Shown here: piece after piece, positions 28,119-36,666 of the stretch
Numbering within the stretch: position 1 is the stretch's first letter
How the letters are laid out: each line of letters starts with the position of its first letter
Assembly: GCF_040361215.1 (NCBI RefSeq)
Contig: NZ_APND01000001.1
Location: 372,001 to 436,000 of the forward strand
DNA from: Salinisphaera dokdonensis
GTDB lineage: Bacteria; Pseudomonadota; Gammaproteobacteria; Nevskiales; Salinisphaeraceae
DNA: 64,000 bases
Direction of reading: 5' to 3'
The notes under the pieces: model-generated
What the model saw: only the letters and a program-made list of their open reading frames with translations
Databases searched by the model: none
What the model was told of the DNA's origin: nothing
Made by a program: the position numbers and the translations under genes

Positions 28119-29384
28119 TCAGGCGGCCCCTGGCGCTTCACGCGCATCGACCCGGGTCAACAACCAGCCGCCGGCCACGAACAGCACCAGCACCGACAGG
28201 ATCGACAGGCGCGCGCTGCCGGACAGCGCCGCGGTCACACCCACCAGCAATGGCCCGATCACGGCGGCGAACTTGCCCATCATGTTGTAGATGCCGAAAT
28301 ACTCGCCGGCGCGCCCGTCCGGAATCAGGCGTGCGAAATAGGATCGCGACAACGACTGCACGCCGCCCTGCACCAGCCCGATCACGGCCGCCATCACATA
28401 GAACTGCCATTCATAGGCGAGGAAATAGCCCCAGGCGGTGACGCCGGCATAGACCGCGAGCCCGACGTAGATCGCCTTCTTGGTTTCCCATTTCGAGGCC
28501 AGCCAGCCGAAAGCGATCGCGGCGGGGAAACCGATGAACTGCACCATCAACAGGGCTGTGATCAGGCTCGTCTCGCCAAAACCGAGATTGAGGCCGAAAT
28601 CGACCGCCATGCGGATGATGGTGTGCACGCCGTCGATATACAGCCAGTAGGCGATCAGAAACGTCAGGACCGGCTTTTCGCTGAAGATGCGGCGCGCGGT
28701 GAGCCGCAGTTCGGTCAGCCCTTCGCGCATGGCGCGGCCCGCACTCGGCGTATCCGCATCGCGGCCTTCGTCGACGAGCAGGAATACCGGTAGCGAGAAC
28801 AGCGCCCACCAGACCGCCACGCTCAGAAACGACCAGCGCACCGCGGCGGCACGATCGGCCAGTGCAAACGCCTCCGGCCAGAGCGTCATCGCCACGTTCA
28901 CGGCCAGCAACAGCCCGCCGCCGAGATAACCGAGCCCATAGCCGAGCGCGGAGACGCGGTCGTAGTCCGCCGGCGTGCAGACATCCACGATCAGGCTGTC
29001 GTAGAACACCATGGCGAGAAAGAACGCCGTCGAGGCGATCACGAACAGCGACAGCGCCAACAGCCATTGCCCGGCACCCACGAAGAACAGGCCGGCCGTC
29101 GCGGCGACTGCAATCCCCGTAACCGCGGCGAGCCACGGCTTCTTGCGCCGGCTGCGATCGGCAATCGCGCCGAGCAGCGGCGCGAGGAAGAGCACGATCA
29201 GACTCGCCAGCGCACTGCCTACGCCGAGTTGCAGCGTGCTGGTTTCGGCGGGATGCCCCGAACTCCAGTACGTCTTGAAGAAGATCGGAAAGAAGCCGGC
29301 GACCACTGTGGTCGAGAACGCCGAATTCGCCCAGTCGTAGAAGGCCCAGCCGAACTGCGCGCGGCGGTTGCTCGTGTCGCTCAT
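28119..29384 (-). CDS. MFS transporter, UMF1 / Atg22-like family
   Basis: This 421-residue membrane protein has about twelve predicted helices. It starts FGWAFYDWANSAFSTTVVAGFFPIFFK, the signature of the UMF1 (Atg22-like) group, and has RSYFARLIPDGRAGEYFGIYNMMGKFAAVIGP near 350. Yeast Atg22 exports amino acids from the vacuole; bacterial substrates are unknown. It converges on the NUDIX gene with a 16-base gap. Confidence 0.9.
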   Translation of the reverse strand: MSDTSNRRAQFGWAFYDWANSAFSTTVVAGFFPIFFKTYWSSGHPAETSTLQLGVGSALASLIVLFLAPLLGAIADRSRRKKPWLAAVTGIAVAATAGLFFVGAGQWLLALSLFVIASTAFFLAMVFYDSLIVDVCTPADYDRVSALGYGLGYLGGGLLLAVNVAMTLWPEAFALADRAAAVRWSFLSVAVWWALFSLPVFLLVDEGRDADTPSAGRAMREGLTELRLTARRIFSEKPVLTFLIAYWLYIDGVHTIIRMAVDFGLNLGFGETSLITALLMVQFIGFPAAIAFGWLASKWETKKAIYVGLAVYAGVTAWGYFLAYEWQFYVMAAVIGLVQGGVQSLSRSYFARLIPDGRAGEYFGIYNMMGKFAAVIGPLLVGVTAALSGSARLSILSVLVLFVAGGWLLTRVDAREAPGAA

Positions 29385-29416
29385 TGAGATTCTTTAGTCC
29401 TCGGGCCTGAAAGCCC

Positions 29417-29884
29417 CTAGATCAGATCCAGCGCGAGCAGCAGTGCATCCTCGCGCCCGTCGGGCGAGGGATAATAGCCCGGCCGCGACGCAATACGCTG
29501 GAAACCACGTTGCTTGTAGAGCCTGCGCGCTGCCTTGTTGGAGGGGCGGACTTCCAGCAATACGCGTTCTGCACGCTCGGCTTTCGCCTGATTGATGAGC
29601 GCCTCGAGAATGAGGCCTGCCACCCCGCGCCCGCGCGCATCCGGCGCCACGCAGAGGTTGAGTACGTGCGCCTCGCCCACGGCCACGGACAACATCCCGT
29701 ATCCCACCACAGTCTCATCGAGATCTGTCGCGACCCACCCGTGATAGCCCACCCGAAGGCAGTCGCGGAATATGCGCTCACTCCAGGGGTAGCCATAGGA
29801 CAGCTGTTCGATTTCGAGCACGGCCGGCACATCGCGCGAGCGCATGCCGCGCACCCCGATGAGCTGGCGCGGCTCGACGCTCAT
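29417..29884 (-). CDS. rimI: Ribosomal protein bS18-alanine N-acetyltransferase
   Basis: This 155-residue GNAT protein acetylates the N-terminal Ala of bS18. VLEIEQLSYGYPWSERIFRDCLR near residue 20 matches RimI. VLNLCVAPDARGRGVAGLILEALINQA near 75 is the acetyl-CoA loop, and NKAARRLYKQRGFQRIASRPGYYP near 115 is typical. Its ATG overlaps the stop of the uracil-DNA glycosylase gene as ATGA. Confidence 0.93.
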   Translation of the reverse strand: MSVEPRQLIGVRGMRSRDVPAVLEIEQLSYGYPWSERIFRDCLRVGYHGWVATDLDETVVGYGMLSVAVGEAHVLNLCVAPDARGRGVAGLILEALINQAKAERAERVLLEVRPSNKAARRLYKQRGFQRIASRPGYYPSPDGREDALLLALDLI

Positions 29885-30750
29885 GGCGCGGCGATCCGAC
29901 CCGCGATCTGCTTGAGATCGTCCCAGGCCTTGGCTTTCTGGCCCGGGCTGCGCAACAGGAATGCCGGGTGATAAGTCACCAGCACATCCAGCTCGCGACG
30001 CGGGTAGCGATGCAGGCGACCGCGTAGCTTGCCGAGCGTGTCCTTGCTGTCGAGTAATGTCTGCGCGGCCACGCGCCCGACGGCAACGACCAGCTTCGGG
30101 TCCATCAACTCGATCTGACGCTCCAGGATCGGCCAGTCCGCAGCCACTTCATCCGGATTCGGGTCGCGGTTGTTGGGCGGCCGGAACTTGCAGATGTTGG
30201 TGATATAGACGTTGGTCGCGCGCGAGCAGCCGATGGCGAACAGCATGCGATCGAGCAGCTTGCCGGCACGGCCGACAAAGGGTACGCCCTGTTCATCCTC
30301 GCTGGCGCCCGGCGCCTCGCCGACGATCAGCACGTCGGCATCACGCGCGCCCACGCCGAACACGGGCCGCGTCGCGCCGCGATGATCGCGCGTGGCGAGC
30401 CAGGCTTCCAGCGCGTCCCAGTCCATTGACGAGACCGGGCCAAACTCGCCGCCGCCCTCGACCACCGTCGCTTCAACCGGCGCGTCGGCTTCAGGCGAGA
30501 TTTCCAGAGACTCTTCAGCGCTCGCATCCGACTCGGACGCCGCGGCCTCGACCGGCTTGTCGACCTGTGTCGCGGCGTTGCTCTCCGACTTCTGTACTTC
30601 GCTGGAGTGCTCGGGCTCGACAGGCGTCGGCGTGGCCACGACCTCGGGCGCCTCTGTAAGCGCCGATCGAGCGAGCACACCGTCGGGCCGCGTCCGCCAG
30701 TCGACCAGCCCGAGGGCCGAGAGCATGTGCTTGCGTTCGCCGGGTGTCAT
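29881..30750 (-). CDS. Uracil-DNA glycosylase, family 4-like, lacking Fe-S cysteines
   Basis: This 289-residue protein has a long acidic low-complexity linker (about 30-107) before the UDG fold. Motifs present are VGEAPGASEDEQGVPFVGRAG from residue 143, KFRPPNNRDP near 188 and TYHPAFLLR near 259. Family 4 enzymes hold a 4Fe-4S cluster through CxxC before the GVG strand, a Cys in KCRPP and one more downstream. Here those places read WLAT (117-120), KFRPP and AADWP. The only cysteines are Cys175 and Cys187. Excision of uracil from DNA is inferred from motifs; the cluster is probably gone. Coupled to rimI. Confidence 0.85.
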   Translation of the reverse strand: MTPGERKHMLSALGLVDWRTRPDGVLARSALTEAPEVVATPTPVEPEHSSEVQKSESNAATQVDKPVEAAASESDASAEESLEISPEADAPVEATVVEGGGEFGPVSSMDWDALEAWLATRDHRGATRPVFGVGARDADVLIVGEAPGASEDEQGVPFVGRAGKLLDRMLFAIGCSRATNVYITNICKFRPPNNRDPNPDEVAADWPILERQIELMDPKLVVAVGRVAAQTLLDSKDTLGKLRGRLHRYPRRELDVLVTYHPAFLLRSPGQKAKAWDDLKQIAGRIAAP

Positions 30751-30815
30751 GAATCTAGCCTACCCGCTCGCTTGAGGTTTGCCAGCCGTTACCGCGCCGA
30801 GGCTGCCGGACGGAC

Positions 30816-31586
30816 TCAGGCTTGCGGCTGATGACGCCGACGGCGCCGACGCAATGCCTGGACCGGGCCCGACAACGCATACACGAGGAAGCCAAGGAAC
30901 AGAATACGCGGCGGGTCGATCACGATCAGCACGAACACGATCAGCATGAACAGGATGTAGCGAAACGGCACGCGCTCGCCGAAGTTCAGATCCTTGAAGC
31001 TGTCGTAGCGCACGTTGGAGACCATGAGCACGCCGGCAGCAACCGTCAGCGCGAACACGAACACCACCAGATTACTGCCCTGGATACCGAAATCGGCACC
31101 CACCCAGACAAAACCCACCAACAGGCCAGCCGCCGCCGGGCTCGGCAGACCGAGAAAGATCTTCTTCTCGGTTGCGCCGCCGCGCGTGATGTTGAAACGT
31201 GCCAGGCGCAGCGCAGCGGAGGCCGCATAGAAGAACGCCGCCAGCCAGCCCAGCTTGCCGGCCACGTCGCTGTAGTAAGCCAGGCTTTCCAGACTGTAGA
31301 GATAAGCCAGCAGACCGGAGGCCAGACCAAAAGCGACCAGATCCGCCAGGCTGTCGTACTGAATGCCGAAATCGCTCTCGGTATGCGTCAGTCGTGCAAC
31401 ACGCCCGTCGAGCATGTCGGTGAGCATCGCCACGAAGATGGCGACGGCCGCAACCTCGAACCGGCCCTGGGTGGCGGCAATGATCGAGTAGAACCCGGCG
31501 AAGAGCGTGCCGGTCGTGAACAGATTGGGCAGCAGGTAGATACCGCGCTTGCGGCGGCTCTCCCGGACGGTGTCGGAATCATTCAT
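30816..31586 (-). CDS. pssA: CDP-diacylglycerol-serine O-phosphatidyltransferase
   Basis: This 256-residue membrane enzyme makes phosphatidylserine. The CDP-alcohol phosphatidyltransferase motif DG-x2-AR-x8-G-x3-D-x3-D is complete in the segment from DGRVARL to DSLAD, near residues 59-81. It has about six to eight hydrophobic segments and a basic C-terminus. It belongs to the PssA type II group. It lies downstream of a Psd-like gene and ilvC, a common beta/gammaproteobacterial order. Confidence 0.93.
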   Translation of the reverse strand: MNDSDTVRESRRKRGIYLLPNLFTTGTLFAGFYSIIAATQGRFEVAAVAIFVAMLTDMLDGRVARLTHTESDFGIQYDSLADLVAFGLASGLLAYLYSLESLAYYSDVAGKLGWLAAFFYAASAALRLARFNITRGGATEKKIFLGLPSPAAAGLLVGFVWVGADFGIQGSNLVVFVFALTVAAGVLMVSNVRYDSFKDLNFGERVPFRYILFMLIVFVLIVIDPPRILFLGFLVYALSGPVQALRRRRRRHQPQA

Positions 31587-31662
31587 GGAACAGAGTCTAA
31601 AGCAGTGCGGCCGGCAGACCTATCATTGTCGCCGTGATTTGCGTCGGAAACCTGACAGGCTC

Positions 31663-32313
31663 TTATCCCGCGTCATTATCCCCGCGGCCGTTGCTGCTCT
31701 TGTGCACCAGCTTGGCCAGCACGCAGGCACCGCCACGGACGCGGTCGCCGAGTTCGACTTCCACCCGGGAATTCACCGGCAGGTAGAGTTCGACACGGCG
31801 CGCCAACCGGCGCATGCCACAGCAGCGCCCTTGGCCAACACGCTCACCGTAGTTGCTACGGCATGGGCGCAGGCCGAACAGGCTGCCTTCGCGGATGACG
31901 ATCACCAGATCGTCGCCCTCGTCGGTGAGAATGCGTGATGCGCAGCCATCGAGTTGCTCGATGGCCTCACCGGTGAGTTCGAGTACCGTGCCCTCGACCG
32001 GCGAACGGATCAGGTAATTGCCGAACACATCGACCTGCAGCGACAGCTTGATCGCTTCACGGTCGAGGAAAGGGTCATAGCACTCGCGCCGATGTACGAC
32101 GCGCCCGTCCACCGGCGCGATGATCGCCAGTGGCTCGGCCGGCACGTTGCGCGGCGAGTCCCGAAAATACAGCCCGCCGCCGATCAAAAGCAGCAATAGC
32201 GGGCTGGCGGCCCAGAAACTGACCGTGGCGTTCACGATGAAGAACGCCACGGTCAGCCCGATGAGCACGACCCAACCTTCGGGTACCAGATGGAAGAGCG
32301 TCTTGCGCCGCAT
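31663..32313 (-). CDS. Phosphatidylserine decarboxylase-like protein without the Gly-Ser site
   Basis: This 216-residue protein has two N-terminal membrane segments (about 14-48) and then the short-type Psd fold: APVDGRVV (66-73), SPVEGTV (104-110), RVELYLP (173-179) and GDRVRGG (189-195). Active short Psd enzymes cleave themselves at Gly-Ser in an FGSRVD context to make a pyruvoyl group. Here the aligned residues are Leu170-Ala171-Arg172. The DVHVNR-type His is also absent (DVFGNY). A Gly-Ser at 143-144 lies in an unrelated position. The place between ilvC and pssA is the usual psd locus, so this is a true homologue that is probably inactive as a decarboxylase. Confidence 0.75.
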   Translation of the reverse strand: MRRKTLFHLVPEGWVVLIGLTVAFFIVNATVSFWAASPLLLLLIGGGLYFRDSPRNVPAEPLAIIAPVDGRVVHRRECYDPFLDREAIKLSLQVDVFGNYLIRSPVEGTVLELTGEAIEQLDGCASRILTDEGDDLVIVIREGSLFGLRPCRSNYGERVGQGRCCGMRRLARRVELYLPVNSRVEVELGDRVRGGACVLAKLVHKSSNGRGDNDAG

Positions 32314-32357
32314 GCGGCGGAATCCGTTCTAGAGGGACGGTTGCGTCGTCAAGCCGA

Positions 32358-33380
32358 TCAGTTGCGCGACTTGTCGACGATCTTGTCCTTGGCGATCCAC
32401 GGCATCATGCCGCGCAGTTTGTCACCGACCTGCTCGATCGGGTGCTCGGAGGCCAGACGACGGCTCGCCTTGAGCGTCGGATTGCCGGCCTGATGCTCGC
32501 CGATGAACTCGCGCGCGAATTTGCCGGTCTGGATCTCGGAAAGGATCTTGCGCATCTCGGCCTTGGTCTCGTCCGTGATCAGACGCGGACCGCGCGTGAT
32601 GTCACCGTACTCGGCCGTGTTGGAGATCGAGTAGCGCATGTTGGCGATGCCGCCTTCGTAGATCAGGTCCACGATCAGCTTCACTTCGTGCAGGCACTCG
32701 AAGTACGCCATTTCCGGCTCGTAGCCTGCTTCCACCAGGGTTTCGAAACCGGCCTGGATGAGCGCGATGGTGCCGCCACACAGCACGGCCTGCTCACCGA
32801 ACAGATCGGTTTCGGTCTCGGCGCGGAAGGAGGTCTCGATGATGCCGGCACGGCCGCCGCCGTTGGCCACGGCATAGGCCAGGGCCACGTCCTTGGCCTT
32901 GCCGGATGCATCCTGTGCGACCGCGATCAGGCTCGGCACACCGCCGCCCTTTTCGTAGGTGGCACGCACGAGATGGCCCGGGCCCTTGGGCGCGATCATG
33001 ATCACGTCGAGATCGGCACGCGGCTCGATCAGCTCGAAGTGCACGTTGAAACCGTGAGCAAAGCCCAGGGCCGCGCCCTGCTGAATGTTCGGCTCGATCT
33101 GCTCGTTGTAGAGCGACACCTGGTGCTCGTCCGGGGTCAGGATCATGACCACGTCGGCACTCGCGGTGGCGTCTTCGATGCTGGCGACCTTCAGGCCGGC
33201 GGCTTCGGCTTTCTTGGCCGAGGAAGAACCTTCACGCAGGCCGACGACTACGTCGACGCCGGAGTCCTTGAGATTGTTGGCATGGGCGTGGCCCTGCGAG
33301 CCGTAACCGATGATGGCTACTTTCTTGCTCTGGATCAGGGACAGGTCACCGTCCTTGTCGTAATACGCGTTCATGCTCAA
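32358..33380 (-). CDS. ilvC: Ketol-acid reductoisomerase
   Basis: This 340-residue class I enzyme converts acetolactate or acetohydroxybutyrate to the dihydroxy acid. The nucleotide-binding GYGSQGHAHANNLKDSG near residue 25, APKGPGHLVR near 130 and the metal-binding DLFGEQAVLCGG near 190 plus the C-terminal SNTAEYGD and EIQTGKFAREF are present. It follows ilvN by 62 bases on the minus strand, so both are probably on one transcript. Confidence 0.97.
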   Translation of the reverse strand: MSMNAYYDKDGDLSLIQSKKVAIIGYGSQGHAHANNLKDSGVDVVVGLREGSSSAKKAEAAGLKVASIEDATASADVVMILTPDEHQVSLYNEQIEPNIQQGAALGFAHGFNVHFELIEPRADLDVIMIAPKGPGHLVRATYEKGGGVPSLIAVAQDASGKAKDVALAYAVANGGGRAGIIETSFRAETETDLFGEQAVLCGGTIALIQAGFETLVEAGYEPEMAYFECLHEVKLIVDLIYEGGIANMRYSISNTAEYGDITRGPRLITDETKAEMRKILSEIQTGKFAREFIGEHQAGNPTLKASRRLASEHPIEQVGDKLRGMMPWIAKDKIVDKSRN

Positions 33381-33442
33381 GGTCTTTCTCCTGCTTTATA
33401 GGTAAGGACACGCCCCGTGCGTGTCACGACGTCTTGAATGAA

Positions 33443-33967
33443 TTAGAAGTGCGCCAGCGCTTCGCCGTTGGGATCGTGATAGTGCAGCCCTTCGGCGCCG
33501 GGCGTCATGGTGACCGCGCCACTGCGTGCGAGCTCGACCAGAATGCCGGCGTTCTCAAGCGTGGCAATGAAGGTGTTCAAGTCATCGCCCTCGCCCAGAT
33601 AACGCAGCGTGACGAGATCACCGTGGCGGCTGATCTCGGCCACATCATAGGGATCGGCCAGCGCGTTGATCGACGTACCACCTTCTTCGACACGCACCTT
33701 GATGAGCGCCAGTTCGAGTTCGAGGTGTTCGTCGCCGGTCATGTCGATGACATCGATCACGTCGACCAGCTTGAGCAGTTGGCGGTTGATCTGCTCGACC
33801 ACGTCCTCGGTGCCGCTGGTCGCCAGCGTCAGGCGCGATACCGCGCTGTCCTCGGTCGGCGCCACGTTCAGGCTTTCGATATTGAAGCCGCGCTGCGAGA
33901 ACATGCCGGCCACGCGCACGAGCGCGCCCGCCTCATTGGCCATCAGAACGGATATGACGTGTCGCAT
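33443..33967 (-). CDS. ilvN: Acetolactate synthase regulatory (small) subunit
   Basis: This 174-residue protein has an N-terminal ACT domain (RHVISVLMANEAGALVRVAGMFSQRGFNIESL) and the ALS_ss_C domain. It confers valine feedback on the large subunit. The ATG at 33967 was chosen because the ACT domain starts there; longer in-frame extensions run back through the promoter. Unusually it is on the opposite strand from ilvB, divergent, with 146 bases between the starts. Confidence 0.95.
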   Translation of the reverse strand: MRHVISVLMANEAGALVRVAGMFSQRGFNIESLNVAPTEDSAVSRLTLATSGTEDVVEQINRQLLKLVDVIDVIDMTGDEHLELELALIKVRVEEGGTSINALADPYDVAEISRHGDLVTLRYLGEGDDLNTFIATLENAGILVELARSGAVTMTPGAEGLHYHDPNGEALAHF

Positions 33968-34003
33968 GCCTGAAAATTGCCTGCCGGCCCGTGGAAACCG
34001 CGC

Positions 34004-34032
34004 AAAATACGCCCAATACCCGGTCGAAGCAA
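34004..34032 (-). promoter_or_regulatory. Candidate sigma70 promoter for ilvN-ilvC
   Basis: On the minus strand, TTGCTT (plus positions 34027-34032) is followed after 17 bases by TATTTT (34004-34009). This lies 36 bases upstream of the ilvN ATG. Spacing is ideal and both hexamers are moderate matches. Confidence 0.55.
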
Positions 34033-34074
34033 CCGGATCATCAAAACCTGCCCCGGTGCATGATTCTTGTAGGC

Positions 34075-34080
34075 TATAAT
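34075..34080 (+). promoter_or_regulatory. Candidate -10 box for ilvB
   Basis: A perfect TATAAT sits 33 bases before the ilvB ATG. No good -35 hexamer is present 16-18 bases upstream, so activator help or an alternative promoter is possible. It shares the 146-base divergent region with the ilvN promoter. No leader peptide or attenuator was recognised. Confidence 0.5.
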
Positions 34081-34113
34081 CCGCCGTTTTCCACGCCGTA
34101 ACAGGGTGCAATC

Positions 34114-35955
34114 ATGCGCAACGCCCAGTCCGCCGCCTCGACCGATCCTCATCCGCTCAGCGGAACCGTGCTTTCGGGCGCGGACACGATCGTACAGGTA
34201 CTGGCCGACGAAGGCGTCGACACCATTTTCGGCTATTCCGGCGGCGCTATCCTGCCGACCTACGACGCGATCTTCCGCTACAACGAAGACAATCACGACC
34301 GCATGCCGCTGATCGTGCCCGCCAACGAGCAGGGCGCGGGCTTCATGGCGGCCGGCTATGCGCGCGCGGCCGGCAAGGTCGGCGTAGCGATGGTCACGTC
34401 CGGCCCGGGCGCGACCAACTGTGTGACGCCCGTGCGCGACTGCATGGCCGATTCCGTGCCGATCGTGCTCATCTGTGGCCAGGTTGCGCGTGCCGCCGTC
34501 GGCACCGACGCATTCCAGGAAGCGCCGGTCTCCAACATCATGAGCAGTGCAGCCAAGCATGTGTTCATGGTCACCGACCCGGACAAGCTCGAAGCCACAG
34601 TGCGCACGGCCTTCGAGATCGCGCGCTCCGGCCGTCCCGGTCCGGTCGTGATCGACGTGCCCAAGGACGTGCAGAACTGGGAAGGCGCTTTCCAGGGTTC
34701 CGGCCTGCTGCCGGTGCCCGGCTATCGCCAGCGTATGCGGGCCCTGCGCGAGAACAAGCTCACCGACGACAAGTGCGCCGAACTGTTCGCCCTGCTCGCC
34801 GAGAGCAAGCGCCCGCTCATCTATGCCGGTGGCGGCGTGATCAACGCCGATGCCGCGCGCGAGCTGGCGGCCTTCGCCCAGGCGTTCGGCATCCCGGTGG
34901 TGACCACGTTGATGGGCATCGGCGCGTTCGACACCACCGACACGCTGTCGCTGCACATGCTCGGCATGCACGGCACCGCGTTTGCCAACTACGCGGTCGA
35001 GGACTGCGACATGCTCATCGCGGTCGGCGCGCGTTTTGACGACCGTGTGGCCGGCGTGCCCGAGAAGTTCGCGCCCAACGCGAAGTCGCTCGTGCATTTC
35101 GATGCCGACGCCTCCGAGATCAACAAGGTCAAGGCAGTGGAATGGCACCACGTCGGCCTGTTCTCGCAGTCGCTGTCGCGCGTACTGGCCTACGGCCGCG
35201 AACAGGGTTTCTCGGCCGACTACGCCGAATGGCATGAGCACGTGAAAGCGCTCAAGCGCGACTACGCGATGGGCTATGCGCAGGACACGGCCATGATCCA
35301 GCCTTATGCGGTGATCGAGGAGATCAACCGTCATACCGAGGGCAAGGCGGTGATCGCCACCGGCGTCGGCCAGCATCAGATGTGGGCCGCGCAGTATTTC
35401 GACTTCTGCGAACCGCGCCTGTGGCTGACCTCCGGCTCCATGGGCACGATGGGCTTCGGCCTGCCGGCCGCCATCGGCGCTGCATTCGCGCGGCGCGACA
35501 AGCTGGTCATCGATATCGACGGCGACGCCTCGATCCGCATGAACATCGGCGAGCTGGAAACCGTGACCACCTACAACCTGCCGGTGAAGGTCGTCGTGCT
35601 CAATAACAACGGCGACGGCATGGTCAAGCAGTGGCAGAAGCTGTTCTTCAAGGGCCGCCTGTCCGCGTCGGACAAGTCGCTGCACAAGAAGGACTTCATC
35701 AAGGCCGCCGAGGCCGACGGCTTCGAATACGCCGCACGCCTGCGCGATCCGGCCGACATGGAACGCGTGGTCAAGGAATTCCTGGAATTCCGTGGCCCGG
35801 CCTTCCTCGAGGTGATGATCGACCCCGACGCCGGCGTCTATCCGATGGTCGGCCCCGGCAAGGGTTATCGGGAGATGATCACCGGCGACCACATCAACAA
35901 TCGCTACGACCCGTCCGGCGGCGAGCGCGAGATCGATGCGTCGGAGATGTTCTAG
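34114..35955 (+). CDS. ilvB: Acetolactate synthase catalytic (large) subunit
   Basis: This 613-residue ThDP enzyme carries out the first common step of valine, leucine and isoleucine synthesis. The N-terminal catalytic Glu is in VPANEQGAGFMAAGYARAAGKVG near residue 70. FAD-region motifs lie in the middle, and the ThDP/Mg motif IDGDASIRMNIGELETVTTYNLPVKVVVLNNN near 470-500 is complete. The N-terminus has about 20 extra polar residues. It stands alone on the plus strand, ending at a strong terminator, instead of preceding ilvN. Confidence 0.96.
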   Translation: MRNAQSAASTDPHPLSGTVLSGADTIVQVLADEGVDTIFGYSGGAILPTYDAIFRYNEDNHDRMPLIVPANEQGAGFMAAGYARAAGKVGVAMVTSGPGATNCVTPVRDCMADSVPIVLICGQVARAAVGTDAFQEAPVSNIMSSAAKHVFMVTDPDKLEATVRTAFEIARSGRPGPVVIDVPKDVQNWEGAFQGSGLLPVPGYRQRMRALRENKLTDDKCAELFALLAESKRPLIYAGGGVINADAARELAAFAQAFGIPVVTTLMGIGAFDTTDTLSLHMLGMHGTAFANYAVEDCDMLIAVGARFDDRVAGVPEKFAPNAKSLVHFDADASEINKVKAVEWHHVGLFSQSLSRVLAYGREQGFSADYAEWHEHVKALKRDYAMGYAQDTAMIQPYAVIEEINRHTEGKAVIATGVGQHQMWAAQYFDFCEPRLWLTSGSMGTMGFGLPAAIGAAFARRDKLVIDIDGDASIRMNIGELETVTTYNLPVKVVVLNNNGDGMVKQWQKLFFKGRLSASDKSLHKKDFIKAAEADGFEYAARLRDPADMERVVKEFLEFRGPAFLEVMIDPDAGVYPMVGPGKGYREMITGDHINNRYDPSGGEREIDASEMF

Positions 35956-35981
35956 TCAGGGTTTTCGAACGACGCTAGACG

Positions 35982-36015
35982 AAAAAAGGCGGGGCCGATC
36001 GGCCCCGCCTTTTTT
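35982..36015. terminator. Bidirectional Rho-independent terminator
   Basis: This near-perfect palindrome has AAAAAAGGCGGGGCCGAT paired with the complementary GGCCCCGCC and a T-run. It ends ilvB on the plus strand, and the convergent small gene at 36040-36477 on the minus strand. Confidence 0.92.
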
Positions 36016-36039
36016 ATGCGTGTTCGCCTACGGTCTTGT

Positions 36040-36477
36040 TCAGACGTCGCAGTCGGCGCGCGCGACGCCGATATCGCCCAGCGCCGTGCCGTCGTCCAGC
36101 TGATACCGGTAGGCCACACGAAAGTCTTTCTGCAGCATCCGCCGCAGCCGGCCTTTAGCGCAGATGATCTGCTGAATACCGGACCCGTACTGCGACATGA
36201 AATTCTGCGTATCGAGGGTGTCCGCGAGCGGCGGCAGCAGCGTGTAGTTGAACTGCAGCGTCTCGCCGTCGACCGAGGTGCTGTCCAGGCGCGTGCTTTC
36301 ATCCACTTTCGTGGGCAGGTCCGTGTTGATCTGGGCCGACACCTTGTCGAGGAAGGCGGTGCGATCCTCGGTCGATTCACCGACGAAGTACGGCGCCACG
36401 ACATACCCGATCAAGCCGAGCGCGAAGAGAAGCACCAGGCCGCCCACGACGGCGGCGAGTTTGGAAAGATTGCTCAT
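36040..36477 (-). CDS. Hypothetical membrane-anchored protein
   Basis: This 145-residue protein has one N-terminal membrane segment (LAAVVGGLVLLFALGLIGYVVAPYF, about 7-31) and then a polar domain likely in the periplasm. Two cysteines (in QIICAKG and the C-terminal ADCDV) could form a disulfide. I do not recognise the family. It lies alone between the ilvB terminator and the divergent GntP-family gene. Confidence 0.7.
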   Translation of the reverse strand: MSNLSKLAAVVGGLVLLFALGLIGYVVAPYFVGESTEDRTAFLDKVSAQINTDLPTKVDESTRLDSTSVDGETLQFNYTLLPPLADTLDTQNFMSQYGSGIQQIICAKGRLRRMLQKDFRVAYRYQLDDGTALGDIGVARADCDV

Positions 36478-36650
36478 GGTGGCGGACTGTCGCTCCTTCT
36501 ACTGATCTGTTGGTTTCGCGGCACAACTCGGAGGCTGTAGCCGATCGACGACTCCGACTCTAGTCGTAAATGCGAGACGCGATCGGGTTGTATCCCGCAG
36601 GCTCTACGACCCAAGCAGAATCCACGCGCCCGCGTTTCATCGGCTGACCG

Positions 36651-36666
36651 CTGGTCAATCAACCAG
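36651..36666. promoter_or_regulatory. Inverted repeat CTGGT-N6-ACCAG upstream of a permease gene
   Basis: CTGGT (36651-36655) and ACCAG (36662-36666) form a short operator-like palindrome 75 bases before the GntP-family start. It resembles GntR-type TGGT...ACCA sites in outline only. The 263-base gap (36478-36740) has no other clear element. Confidence 0.3.

Noticed and set aside
31882..31890. Gly143-Ser144 of the Psd-like protein as an alternative self-cleavage site
   Set aside because: It lies about 28 residues before the aligned site, in REGSLFGL, outside the strand context that every known Psd uses.
33943..35892. 649-codon open frame antisense to ilvB
   Set aside because: It is the His/Asp/Gly-rich reverse frame of a high-GC gene; ilvB on the other strand has complete catalytic motifs.
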